Shown here: in pieces, positions 18,307 through 25,431 of the stretch
Layout of the letters: each line of letters begins with the position of its first letter
How positions within the stretch are numbered: position 1 is the first letter of the stretch
Source: Mesorhizobium huakuii
GTDB lineage: Bacteria > Pseudomonadota > Alphaproteobacteria > Rhizobiales > Rhizobiaceae
DNA length: 64,000 nt
Reading direction: 5' to 3'
NCBI RefSeq assembly: GCF_030160235.1
Contig: NZ_BSNY01000010.1
Span: 1 to 64,000 of the forward strand
Made by a program: the position numbers and the translations under genes
Notes under the pieces: generated by a model
Database searches by the model: none
What the model saw: only the letters and a program-made list of their open reading frames with translations
Told to the model about the DNA's origin: nothing

Positions 18307-18912
18307 TCATGCCGCCTTTTTGCGGGTGTCGAAGACATGGTCGACAATGCCCCATGCCTGGGCCTCGCGGGCGGTCATGAAATGGTCGCGATCGAGCGTG
18401 CGTTCGACCTCCTCATAGCTGCGGCCGCAATGCTGAGCATAGAGTTCGGCCATGCGCTGTTTGGTCTTGCCGATCCGTTCGGCATGGCGCTGGATGTCGG
18501 AAGCCTGGCCCTGAAAGCCACCCAGCGGCTGATGCAGCAGGACGGTGGCGTTGGGCAGCGCGATGCGGCGCCCCGGCGTGCCCGCCATCAGCAGGAACGA
18601 GCCCATCGAAGCGGCAAACCCCATGCACACGGTCGATACCGGGCAACTGACATACTGCATCGTATCGTAGATGGCGAAACCGCTGGTCACAACGCCACCC
18701 GGCGAGTTGATGTAGAGCGATATCTCCTTTTCGGGATTGTCTGATTCCAATGACAAAAGCTGCGCGCAGACCAGCGCCGACACGTCGTCGTTGATCTCGC
18801 CATTGATGAAGATGATGCGCTCGCGCAGCAGCCGCGAGAAAATATCGAAGGCGCGTTCGCCGCGGCTCGATTGCTCGATCACCATCGGCACCAGACTGGC
18901 AAGACCGCTCAT
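18307..18912 (-). CDS. clpP: ATP-dependent Clp protease proteolytic subunit (ClpP paralogue)
   Basis: A 201-residue serine protease subunit. The catalytic Ser is in [14 protein letters not shown], the His in [16 protein letters not shown] and the Asp in [12 protein letters not shown], so the triad is complete. The N-terminus is short ([29 protein letters not shown]), so no long propeptide is seen. No clpX, tig or lon is nearby, whereas the main clpP usually sits beside clpX. This is therefore probably a second ClpP. I trimmed the start to ATG 18912, behind a GGAGA site. The frame is open for another 113 codons upstream, but those overlap the AHSA1 gene and look like a shadow. Confidence 0.92.
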   Translation of the reverse strand: MSGLASLVPMVIEQSSRGERAFDIFSRLLRERIIFINGEINDDVSALVCAQLLSLESDNPEKEISLYINSPGGVVTSGFAIYDTMQYVSCPVSTVCMGFAASMGSFLLMAGTPGRRIALPNATVLLHQPLGGFQGQASDIQRHAERIGKTKQRMAELYAQHCGRSYEEVERTLDRDHFMTAREAQAWGIVDHVFDTRKKAA

Positions 18913-18934
18913 TTTTCGTCTCCGATTCCCGTGT

Positions 18935-19429
18935 TCAGGCTGCGAGCAGCAAGGTGTTCGGTAAGTTCGCGGCGACAGGCTTTGCGCGCCCGTGCAATCC
19001 AAGCGAAAGCCGGCAGCCGGTGCCCGCCATGGCGACGGCAGGCATCGCTTTCCCTGCAAAACCGTCATGGACGATGCGCAGACGCGTGCCGCCGGAAACG
19101 GTGCGGGCGAGTGTGAAGGTGACGACACTGTCGAGTGTATCCTGGCGCGCGTCGTCGCCCGGCTGCTCGCGCCAGGAATAGCGCAGCAGGCGCTCCGGCT
19201 CGGCGTCGAGGATTTCGCATTCGATGGCAGCTTCAGTCCCGGCGAAGGCAAAACGATTGCCGATTTCCGGCCTGATGTCGTTCGGCATCATCCAGGCGGC
19301 GAGCAATTCCGGCACGGTCAGCGCCCGCCACACTTTTTCCGGCGGCTCGGCAAGGTCGTATTCGAACTCCAACGCATCCGGGGTGGCTTCGCTCGGGTTT
19401 CCACCGTTCATTGATCCCACGCTTTTCAT
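18935..19429 (-). CDS. AHSA1/SRPBCC-domain protein
   Basis: A 164-residue protein with the AHSA1-type START fold. The characteristic motifs are [40 protein letters not shown] and [12 protein letters not shown], followed by [20 protein letters not shown]. Such domains form hydrophobic ligand cavities, and the ligand is not known. Its ATG overlaps the stop of the ArsR gene upstream (ATGA), so the two are translationally coupled. ArsR-AHSA1 pairs are widespread. The C-terminal end (LPNTLLLAA) may be partly divergent. Confidence 0.85.
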   Translation of the reverse strand: MKSVGSMNGGNPSEATPDALEFEYDLAEPPEKVWRALTVPELLAAWMMPNDIRPEIGNRFAFAGTEAAIECEILDAEPERLLRYSWREQPGDDARQDTLDSVVTFTLARTVSGGTRLRIVHDGFAGKAMPAVAMAGTGCRLSLGLHGRAKPVAANLPNTLLLAA

Positions 19430-19740
19430 TGATCCATGTCCTTCAGAACCGTTTTCAGCCTTTCGATGCGCTCCGGCCAGAAGGCCCGGTAGCGTTCGAT
19501 CCAGGAGAGCAAGGGGGCAAGCCCCTGCGGATCGGCACGATAGTAGGCGTTGCGGCCGGCCCGCCGTTCGACCACGAGGCCGGCGCCACGCAGCACCGCC
19601 AGATGCTGCGATACCGCCGGCTGCGATACCGTCAGGCCGCTGCGCAATTCCGACACGCTCATCTCAGCCGCGGCGAGGCGCTCGAAGACGGCGCGGCGCG
19701 TCGGGTCGGCCAAAGCGCGGAAAATCTCTGCTTCGATCAT
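19426..19740 (-). CDS. ArsR-family transcriptional repressor
   Basis: A 104-residue winged-helix regulator. It begins MIEAEIFRALADPTRRAVFE, the SdpR/ArsR opening, followed by the recognition helix region VSQPAVSQHLAVLRGAGLV and the wing ERRAGRNAYYRADPQ. No metal-binding CxC is present, so it is of the non-metal type often found with AHSA1 proteins. A palindrome lies ten bases upstream of the start (19750-19765), suggesting autoregulation of the two-gene operon. Confidence 0.9.
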   Translation of the reverse strand: MIEAEIFRALADPTRRAVFERLAAAEMSVSELRSGLTVSQPAVSQHLAVLRGAGLVVERRAGRNAYYRADPQGLAPLLSWIERYRAFWPERIERLKTVLKDMDQ

Positions 19741-19749
19741 GGCAAAAGC

Positions 19750-19765
19750 ATAAGTCGATACTTAT
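19750..19765. promoter_or_regulatory. Probable ArsR operator
   Basis: ATAAGT-CGAT-ACTTAT is an inverted repeat with perfect six-base arms. It lies immediately before the arsR-like start codon. AT-rich ATA...TTAT arms are typical of ArsR-family operators. Confidence 0.6.
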
Positions 19766-19850
19766 TGATTTGGCAAGCGCTGTTTTGAATCCCATATGAT
19801 GGGCTTGGGCATTGCTGCCATTCCTTGACAATCAGCAGCGGTGCATATAG

Positions 19851-19865
19851 GAACGAAAAGGGAAC
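19851..19865. promoter_or_regulatory. LexA (SOS) box upstream of ssb
   Basis: GAACGAAAAGGGAAC is an exact GAAC-N7-GAAC, the reverse complement of the alphaproteobacterial GTTC-N7-GTTC SOS operator. A TTGACA -35 element lies at 19825-19830, so the box would cover or follow the -10 region of the ssb promoter. Confidence 0.8.
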
Positions 19866-19966
19866 AAAAACCTTGTGGGAAAAGCCAGCCTTAGCAGGCG
19901 GCTGACGTGCGCAGCCTGTAAGGTGCTGCGACAAAAATTTGTTTCGGATGAGCGCGGAGAAAAATC

Positions 19967-20485
19967 ATGGCGGGCAGCGTCAATAAGGTCATTCTGGTAG
20001 GCAATCTCGGCGCGGACCCTGAAATCCGCCGCCTGAACTCGGGCGAGCCGGTCGTCAACATCCGTATTGCCACGTCGGAAAGCTGGCGCGACAAGAATTC
20101 CGGCGAGCGCAAGGAAAAGACCGAGTGGCACAATGTCGTCATCTTCAATGAGGGCATCGCCAAGGTGGCCGAGCAATATCTGAAGAAGGGCATGAAGGTC
20201 TATGTCGAGGGCCAGTTGCAGACGCGCAAATGGCAGGACCAGACCGGCGCCGACAAGTATACGACGGAAGTCGTGCTGCAGAGATTCCGCGGCGAACTGC
20301 AGATGCTCGACGGGCGCCAGGGTGAGGGCGGCCAGGTCGGCGGTTATTCCGGTGGCGGCAGCAGCCGTGGTTCCGATTTCGGCCAGTCCAGCCCGAACGA
20401 AAGCTTCAACCGTGGCGGCGGCGCCCCCAGGGGCGGCGGTGGCGGCGGTTCGTCGCGCGAACTGGACGACGAGATCCCGTTCTGA
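19967..20485 (+). CDS. ssb: Single-stranded DNA-binding protein
   Basis: A 172-residue protein that coats single-stranded DNA in replication and repair. The OB fold covers about residues 1-115 ([64 protein letters not shown]). A Gly/Ser-rich linker follows (about 120-164). The acidic tip DDEIPF is the standard SSB contact for partner proteins. It is preceded by an SOS box and followed by a terminator. Confidence 0.97.
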   Translation: MAGSVNKVILVGNLGADPEIRRLNSGEPVVNIRIATSESWRDKNSGERKEKTEWHNVVIFNEGIAKVAEQYLKKGMKVYVEGQLQTRKWQDQTGADKYTTEVVLQRFRGELQMLDGRQGEGGQVGGYSGGGSSRGSDFGQSSPNESFNRGGGAPRGGGGGGSSRELDDEIPF

Positions 20486-20522
20486 TCGAAAGCAACCAAC
20501 GGCTGACGTCGCGTGATCGATG

Positions 20523-20555
20523 CCCCGAAGGTCCTGCATGGACTTTCGGGGTTTT
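20523..20555 (+). terminator. Rho-independent terminator of ssb
   Basis: CCCCGAAGGTCC pairs with GGACTTTCGGGG (one mismatch) around TGCAT, followed by TTTT. It lies 38 bases after the ssb stop. Confidence 0.85.
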
Positions 20556-20595
20556 GCATTGTTGATTGGGATCAAAGGACTGAAAGGACAGGGCT

Positions 20596-21021
20596 GTGAA
20601 GGCACGGATAAAATGGGTCGAAGAGCGCACCTTCGTCGGCGAGTCCGGCAGCGGCCACAAACTGGTGCTGGGAACGGCATCCGGCCCTGAAGGCAAGACG
20701 CCGGGCCCGAGCCCTATGGAACTGGTGCTGATCGGCACTGGCGGCTGCTCGGCCTATGACGTCGTGCATATCCTGGAAAAGGGCCGTGAGGCGGTCGAGG
20801 ACTGCGTCGTCGAACTCGATGCCGACCGGGCCGAGACCGACCCCAAGGTGTTCACCCGCATCCACATGCATTTCATCGTCAAGGGCAGGGCGCTATCTTC
20901 CGACAAGGTTCAGCGCGCGATCAATCTCTCGATCGAAAAATACTGCTCGGCCTCCGCCATGATGGCCAAGACGGCCACGATCACACATGATTTCGAAGTG
21001 ATTGATACGGCGGCGAAGTAG
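20596..21021 (+). CDS. OsmC/YhfA-family protein
   Basis: A 141-residue OsmC-fold protein. It has FVGESGSGHKLVLG, the glycine-rich PGPSPMELVLIGTGGCSAYDV with the reactive Cys, and KVFTRIHMHFIVKG with ALSSDKVQRAINLSIEKYCS carrying the second Cys. Two such cysteines are the redox centre of peroxide- or organic-hydroperoxide-reducing members. Which substrate is used here is not shown. It starts at GTG 20596 with AGGACAGGG upstream, just after the ssb terminator. Confidence 0.88.
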   Translation: MKARIKWVEERTFVGESGSGHKLVLGTASGPEGKTPGPSPMELVLIGTGGCSAYDVVHILEKGREAVEDCVVELDADRAETDPKVFTRIHMHFIVKGRALSSDKVQRAINLSIEKYCSASAMMAKTATITHDFEVIDTAAK

Positions 21022-21039
21022 GACGGTAGGGACTGCTGT

Positions 21040-21669
21040 TCACCCCGCCATCAGCGCCTTGATGCCGTCGGCCACGAATTGCACGGCCAGCGCCGCTAGG
21101 ATGACACCGAGCAGGCGGGTCAGAATCGAACGGCCGGTCTGGCCGAGGATGCGGTCGATACGTTCCGACAGCACGAACACCAGGTATGTGATGGCGAGGC
21201 AGACGAAGATGATGCCGACAAGTGCTGCCTGTGCGGCAAAGCCCTGAAACGAGCCGGAGAGCAGCACCGTCGCTGAAATCGCGCCGGGGCCGGCGATCAG
21301 CGGGATCGCCAGCGGGAAGGCGGCGATGTTGTGGATCATGTCCTTGGTGATGGCGACGTCGCCGATCTTCTCCTTGCGGTCCTGGCGCCGCTCGAACACC
21401 ATTTCGAAGGCGATGAAGAACAGCAGGAAACCGCCGGCGACGCGGAAGGCCGGCAGCGTGATGCCGAACACCGACAGGATCGAGGCGCCGGCCACCGCGA
21501 ACAGCGCCATCACCAGGAAGCCGATGACCGAGGCGCGCACCGACACCTGCTGACGCTCCTCGCGGTTCATGCCGCGCGTCACGGCGAGGAACAGCGGCGC
21601 CAGGCCGGGCGGATCGATGGTCACGAGAATGGTGACGAAGGCATTGAACAGGCTGTCGAAACTCGGCAT
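21040..21669 (-). CDS. MarC/UPF0056-family membrane protein
   Basis: A 209-residue protein with six hydrophobic helices. It opens MPSFDSLFNAFVTILVTIDP and continues with PPGLAPLFLAVTRGMNREER, then GITLPAFRVAGGFLLFFIAF and FPLAIPLIAGPGAISATVLL, all typical of MarC. The name comes from a mar locus, but a role in antibiotic resistance has not been confirmed and the substrate is unknown. The ATG at 21669 gives the family N-terminus. It converges on the OsmC gene. Confidence 0.88.
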   Translation of the reverse strand: MPSFDSLFNAFVTILVTIDPPGLAPLFLAVTRGMNREERQQVSVRASVIGFLVMALFAVAGASILSVFGITLPAFRVAGGFLLFFIAFEMVFERRQDRKEKIGDVAITKDMIHNIAAFPLAIPLIAGPGAISATVLLSGSFQGFAAQAALVGIIFVCLAITYLVFVLSERIDRILGQTGRSILTRLLGVILAALAVQFVADGIKALMAG

Positions 21670-21831
21670 CGCTGACCCTCCCGCCGGGCCGAGCCCGTGC
21701 CGTATTGGTAGAGCAAAGCCCGGCCGGTGGAAACTGTCGGGACTGCGAAACTGCAGAGCAGGTTGGCCGTCAGCGCCGCTGCCTGGCGGGACTGCCACAT
21801 TCTCCGGGTTTGCGGCCGTTGTGCCTCGGAA

Positions 21832-22959
21832 TTAAGTCGGGACGGCTACAGTCGTTGGCGCAACTATCCGCTGCGCCATGGCTCGCCCCTTTGTCTGGAA
21901 CGGCGCTTCGATGAGGCGGCACGAAATCTCGGCGATGGCGGCAGTGAGGACAAGCCCACCCGCCAGGATAACGACGGAATGCGCCGAGTTCTGGATGGCG
22001 TCCGCACTGCCGGCGTAGCGGGCGCAGCCCTCTTTGACCAGCCTGAAGGCTATGGAGTGGAAAAGGTAGATGGCGTAGGAGCGCTTGCCGATCCAAAGCA
22101 GAAGACGTTGGTTTTCTGCGTTCCGGAACAGGTAGCCTCGATCATAAGAGGCGATCCAGACCAGAAGGCCAGCCAGCAGAGCTATCAACCCGACGAAGAA
22201 CGAAACGATCAGTCCGCCCGACAGGAAGCAAATGGCGGTGATGACGAGCGCCACGAAAAGAAGACCGATGTGGCGGTAGCGAAAGATTGTCGGAGCCAGT
22301 CGCCAATAGTCGGCATGCTGCGAAAACAGGGCGAGCAGGACGCCCCATGAGATGGCATCAGTCCGCGTGATCCAGAGCCATGAGGTGTTGGGTCGGTAAA
22401 GCGGAAACTGGATGACGATCAGGAGAGCGCAGACCGCTGCAAGCCATCGACGCGAGAAGATGAACACCAGCGGAAGGGCGATATAGAACTGTTCTTCCAA
22501 GGACAGGGACCAAAAATGCCGGTTGATACCGCATGTTGTCCAGCCGGCAGACGTGCATAGGAAAAAGTGCCAATTCTGGCCGTAGATCACAACGGCCACA
22601 GCGTCGTAGAAATTGTTCTGCGGGCTGCCAAAAAAGCCGAACCCGTTCCAGGTAGCGGCCAACACTATCGAAAGAGCCAAAGTCGCCCAGGAAAGCGGGG
22701 CAAGACGAAAGAAGCGCCGGATCCAAAACGACTTCAACGCTATGAGGGGCGTTTCAGACCGGATATGGCGGAGTAGCGTGGCAGTGACCACAAATCCCGA
22801 TATCGCGAAGAAGATATCCACGCCCGCCCAAAAATGAGCAACCTTGAATATAGGCCACCAATACGCCGATTCCCAAGGCAGTATGAAGGGAATGTGCGCG
22901 GCAATCACCATGAGGATGGAGATTGCGCGTAGAATTTCAATCTCGGCGTTCTTAGCCAT
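21832..22959 (-). CDS. Acyltransferase 3 family membrane protein (OafA-like)
   Basis: A 375-residue protein with about ten membrane helices. The N-terminus MAKNAEIEILRAISILMVIA and HFWAGVDIFFAISGFVVTAT are the diagnostic acyltransferase 3 motifs. FWIRRFFRLAPL and HFWSLSLEEQFYIALPLVFI contain the conserved Arg and the SLEEQFY block. Members transfer acetyl or other acyl groups to extracellular polysaccharides or lipids. The acceptor cannot be told. The gene looks less GC-rich than its neighbours and no polysaccharide genes are adjacent, so it may have been acquired on its own. Confidence 0.88.
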   Translation of the reverse strand: MAKNAEIEILRAISILMVIAAHIPFILPWESAYWWPIFKVAHFWAGVDIFFAISGFVVTATLLRHIRSETPLIALKSFWIRRFFRLAPLSWATLALSIVLAATWNGFGFFGSPQNNFYDAVAVVIYGQNWHFFLCTSAGWTTCGINRHFWSLSLEEQFYIALPLVFIFSRRWLAAVCALLIVIQFPLYRPNTSWLWITRTDAISWGVLLALFSQHADYWRLAPTIFRYRHIGLLFVALVITAICFLSGGLIVSFFVGLIALLAGLLVWIASYDRGYLFRNAENQRLLLWIGKRSYAIYLFHSIAFRLVKEGCARYAGSADAIQNSAHSVVILAGGLVLTAAIAEISCRLIEAPFQTKGRAMAQRIVAPTTVAVPT

Positions 22960-23343
22960 TAGAAAAACCCTGCCTTGGGGCGACCCTATATCCTCGCCTG
23001 TCGCCGGTTCAATACGCGCATCGGCTCGGCAGTTTCTTTTTCACAATTGGGCCGGCGCAGGTCGGCGGAAGGGGCTTGTCGTGTGTATGGTCAGGAAATG
23101 GCGCCGCGCGCTGCCGCATCCACTTCCATCTCAGCGGAGGATCGATCCTCTGCCCGGAAAGGATATTCCTCGACTGCGCGGCCTTGCCTCGGCAACTATG
23201 TGCCGCCCTCCGTGCCGGGCTTTTGAGGGCAGCCGGCTTTTTCGTCCGCCGGCACCGGCCGCGGTGCCTCGTTCACCCGCAGTGCCACGCACTAGGCGCC
23301 ATGTCGAACATGGTTTTCTCCGGTGCTACAAGAGGTTGCCGCG
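22960..23343. other. Intergenic stretch without recognised features
   Basis: In this 384-base gap I see no supported gene. Several open frames cross it, but they have arginine- and serine-rich compositions typical of shadow frames. It should contain the promoter of the acyltransferase gene at its left end. Confidence 0.5.
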
Positions 23344-23871
23344 TCACTCTGTTGCAATGCGCCGCGCCAGGAACTCGACTTCGAGGTGCCAGTCCGCGCC
23401 GTCGTGCGAGCGCTCGCCGAGCCATCGGAAGGAGTTTTCGGTGATCCGCGAAAAACTCCAGCGCACCGAGGAACCGGTGCCGTCAGCGCCGACCTGAACG
23501 ATCGTGTCGCCCTCTGCCCGGCCGAGTTGGCGGCTGAAATACTGATTGCGCGGATCGCTCCAGAAAATGTGCCAGGCGTCCGCGCCGGGATCATAGACCC
23601 GCAGCGTCGTGCCATAGAACGTCCATTTGCCCAGGGAAGGCTGGGAACCGGTGTTCCGCGCGGGCAGGATCCAGACGTCCTGGATGGCGCGGCCCTCGAG
23701 CACCCAGCCGAAATGCACCTCGCCGCGTCCGGTCAGCACGGTGCCATCCTCGAGATGACGCGAGGCATCGAACGTCCAGGCGCCGACGAAACGGCCGTAA
23801 AGGTTCAGTTTTCCGGCAAGTCCGCCGATGGGTCCGGGACTGTGCAGGGCTTCGGCAAAGGGGTCGAACAT
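23344..23871 (-). CDS. Conserved hypothetical protein, lipocalin-like/DUF1579-like
   Basis: A 175-residue cytoplasmic protein. It reads KLNLYGRFVGAWTFDASRHL, then TGRGEVHFGWVLEGRAIQDV and LGKWTFYGTTLRVYDPGADA, ending with SFSRITENSFRWLGERSHDG. Alternating strands with many Trp and Gly suggest an antiparallel beta barrel, as in lipocalin-like or DUF1579 families. No signal peptide is seen. It is divergent from the AraC regulator at 23957, an arrangement typical of a regulator and its target. Confidence 0.65.
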   Translation of the reverse strand: MFDPFAEALHSPGPIGGLAGKLNLYGRFVGAWTFDASRHLEDGTVLTGRGEVHFGWVLEGRAIQDVWILPARNTGSQPSLGKWTFYGTTLRVYDPGADAWHIFWSDPRNQYFSRQLGRAEGDTIVQVGADGTGSSVRWSFSRITENSFRWLGERSHDGADWHLEVEFLARRIATE

Positions 23872-23956
23872 GACTGCGGTCTCTTTCTGTCAGGAGACCG
23901 GGAGCGGTAGGCGCTGACGGGGTTCTGGGCTTGGGAAAAATTGCTATATTTCGGCC

Positions 23957-24811
23957 ATGACAGCGACGACCCGCACTCTCGCATCCGGACCCGGCTGGCA
24001 TGTGGCGGATGTGATCTGCACGGCCGGGGTGAACGACCGGCCGTTCGAGGAAGCCCATCGGGATTTCTGCGTTGCGGCCGTCACCTGCGGCACGTTCCGC
24101 TACCGCGCACGGCAGGGAACGGCCATGCTGGCGCCCGGCGCGCTGCTGCTCGGCAATTCCGGCACGTGCTATGAATGCGGGCACGAGCACGGCAGCGGCG
24201 ACCGCTGTCTATCGTTCCATTTCGAGCCCGCCTATATGGAACGGATCGTCGCCGGCGTGCCGGGCGTCAGGAGGCTTGTCTTCGAAGCGCCGCGCCTGCC
24301 GCCCTTTCCGGCCTTGGCGCCTTTGCTGGCCGAGGCGGAGGTCGCGCGGGAGACGGTCGACAGCGAGGCCTTCGAGGAACTCGGTGTGCGCATTGCCGCC
24401 GCGGCCGTGGCCACGATTTCCGGCGCCACGTCCGCCAGGCGCGGACCAAGCCGTCGTGATCAGAAACGGGTGGCCGAAGCCGTGCGGCGCATCGAACTGG
24501 ATGCCGACGGGCCGGTTTCGCTTTCGGCACTGGCGGATGAGACGGCAACCAGCCCCTATCATTTCCTGCGTATTTTCCGGCAGGTCGCCGGCATGACGCC
24601 CTACCAGTTCCTGCTCAAGACCCGCTTGCACCGTGCGGCATTGCGGCTGCGACTGTCCGCCGACGCGATCTCGGCGATCGCCTTCGACGTCGGCTTCAAT
24701 GACCTGTCGACGTTCAACCGCCGGTTCCGGCACGTCATGGGTGAAACGCCAGGCGATTATCGTCGGTCAGGCGGTGCCGCCGTGCACTCGCCTCGGCCGA
24801 GGCAGGCTTAG
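23957..24811 (+). CDS. AraC-family transcriptional regulator
   Basis: A 284-residue DNA-binding protein. The first 165 residues form a cupin-like sensor region with two Cys-His clusters (CYECGHEHGSGDRCLSFHFE). The C-terminal AraC domain covers about 180-275: SLSALADETATSPYHFLRIF, GMTPYQFLLKTRLHRAALRL, then AIAFDVGFNDLSTFNRRFRH, which is the family signature. The Cys/His cluster could bind a metal or sense oxidants (inference). The stop codon overlaps the convergent ParB-like gene's stop codon. Confidence 0.9.
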   Translation: MTATTRTLASGPGWHVADVICTAGVNDRPFEEAHRDFCVAAVTCGTFRYRARQGTAMLAPGALLLGNSGTCYECGHEHGSGDRCLSFHFEPAYMERIVAGVPGVRRLVFEAPRLPPFPALAPLLAEAEVARETVDSEAFEELGVRIAAAAVATISGATSARRGPSRRDQKRVAEAVRRIELDADGPVSLSALADETATSPYHFLRIFRQVAGMTPYQFLLKTRLHRAALRLRLSADAISAIAFDVGFNDLSTFNRRFRHVMGETPGDYRRSGGAAVHSPRPRQA

Positions 24812-25431
24812 TCGGAGGTCGGGCCGCACCAGCCCGGCAGATAGTCCGCGTCCTTGCCCCTGGCCAGGCTGAGTGCCTCTTTCATCGCCTTGTCGAAGTT
24901 CTTCGCAATCGCATTGCGGTCGATGCGCCGGCGCAGAAAATCCGCCCAGATGAATTCGCTGAACGGTGTGGTGTCCTTGGCAAAGCCGCCCATCCGGCGC
25001 AGCTCGCCCGCCATGCTCCGGTAGGGATCATCGATCAGCTCGCCGATTGTCTTCGGAATTGCCGAATAATCGCGGCGCCGGCCGTTCTCATCGAATGGAT
25101 GCATCCAGCCTCTGTTGTCGAGCACGAAAAGAAACGCGTCCTTGTCGAGCGCGGACAGGTCGCTGATCACGGTCACCAGCACGTCCTTGACGCCTTCCTC
25201 GAGCAGGGCGCGAGCGAGATGATGGTGATCGGTGACGTAGTTGCGATTCTTGGGGCCTAATACGACCGGCACCATGTGTTTGCCGAGAAAAGCGCCGGTC
25301 TTCTTCCTGGCGTCCTGTTCCCGGATCATCTGGCGCTTCAACGCAACTTCTCTCATGCCGACCGTTATCTGCGTCGGCCGAAGGTCCTCGACGGGAACCG
25401 GCGTGACTATGGGTTCTCGCGGGTCGATCAT
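24808..25431 (-). CDS. ParB-like nuclease-domain protein (ParBc_2 type)
   Basis: A 207-residue protein. PVPVEDLRPTQITVGMREVA is a ParB/sulfiredoxin-fold opening, and VPVVLGPKNRNYVTDHHHLA carries the DHHH motif at the place of the ParB nucleotide-binding box. The rest (ISDLSALDKDAFLFVLDNRG, FSEFIWADFLRRRIDRNAIA) matches the single-domain ParBc_2 family. It has no DNA-binding helix-turn-helix and no neighbouring parA, so a chromosome-partition role is not supported. Its ATG overlaps the SulP stop (ATGA), so both are made from one transcript. Confidence 0.78.
   Translation of the reverse strand: MIDPREPIVTPVPVEDLRPTQITVGMREVALKRQMIREQDARKKTGAFLGKHMVPVVLGPKNRNYVTDHHHLARALLEEGVKDVLVTVISDLSALDKDAFLFVLDNRGWMHPFDENGRRRDYSAIPKTIGELIDDPYRSMAGELRRMGGFAKDTTPFSEFIWADFLRRRIDRNAIAKNFDKAMKEALSLARGKDADYLPGWCGPTSD

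Noticed and set aside
18913-19251. N-terminal extension of ClpP
   Set aside because: It is Ser/Pro/Arg-rich, overlaps the AHSA1 gene in another frame and has no ClpP homology. ATG 18912 has a ribosome-binding site.
22844-23497. Plus-strand ORF across the gap before the lipocalin-like gene
   Set aside because: It overlaps two minus-strand genes, has an Arg/Ser/Pro-rich shadow composition and no motif.
24808-25431. Chromosome-partition ParB
   Set aside because: Only the ParB-like catalytic fold is present. There is no helix-turn-helix, no parA and no parS-like palindrome nearby.
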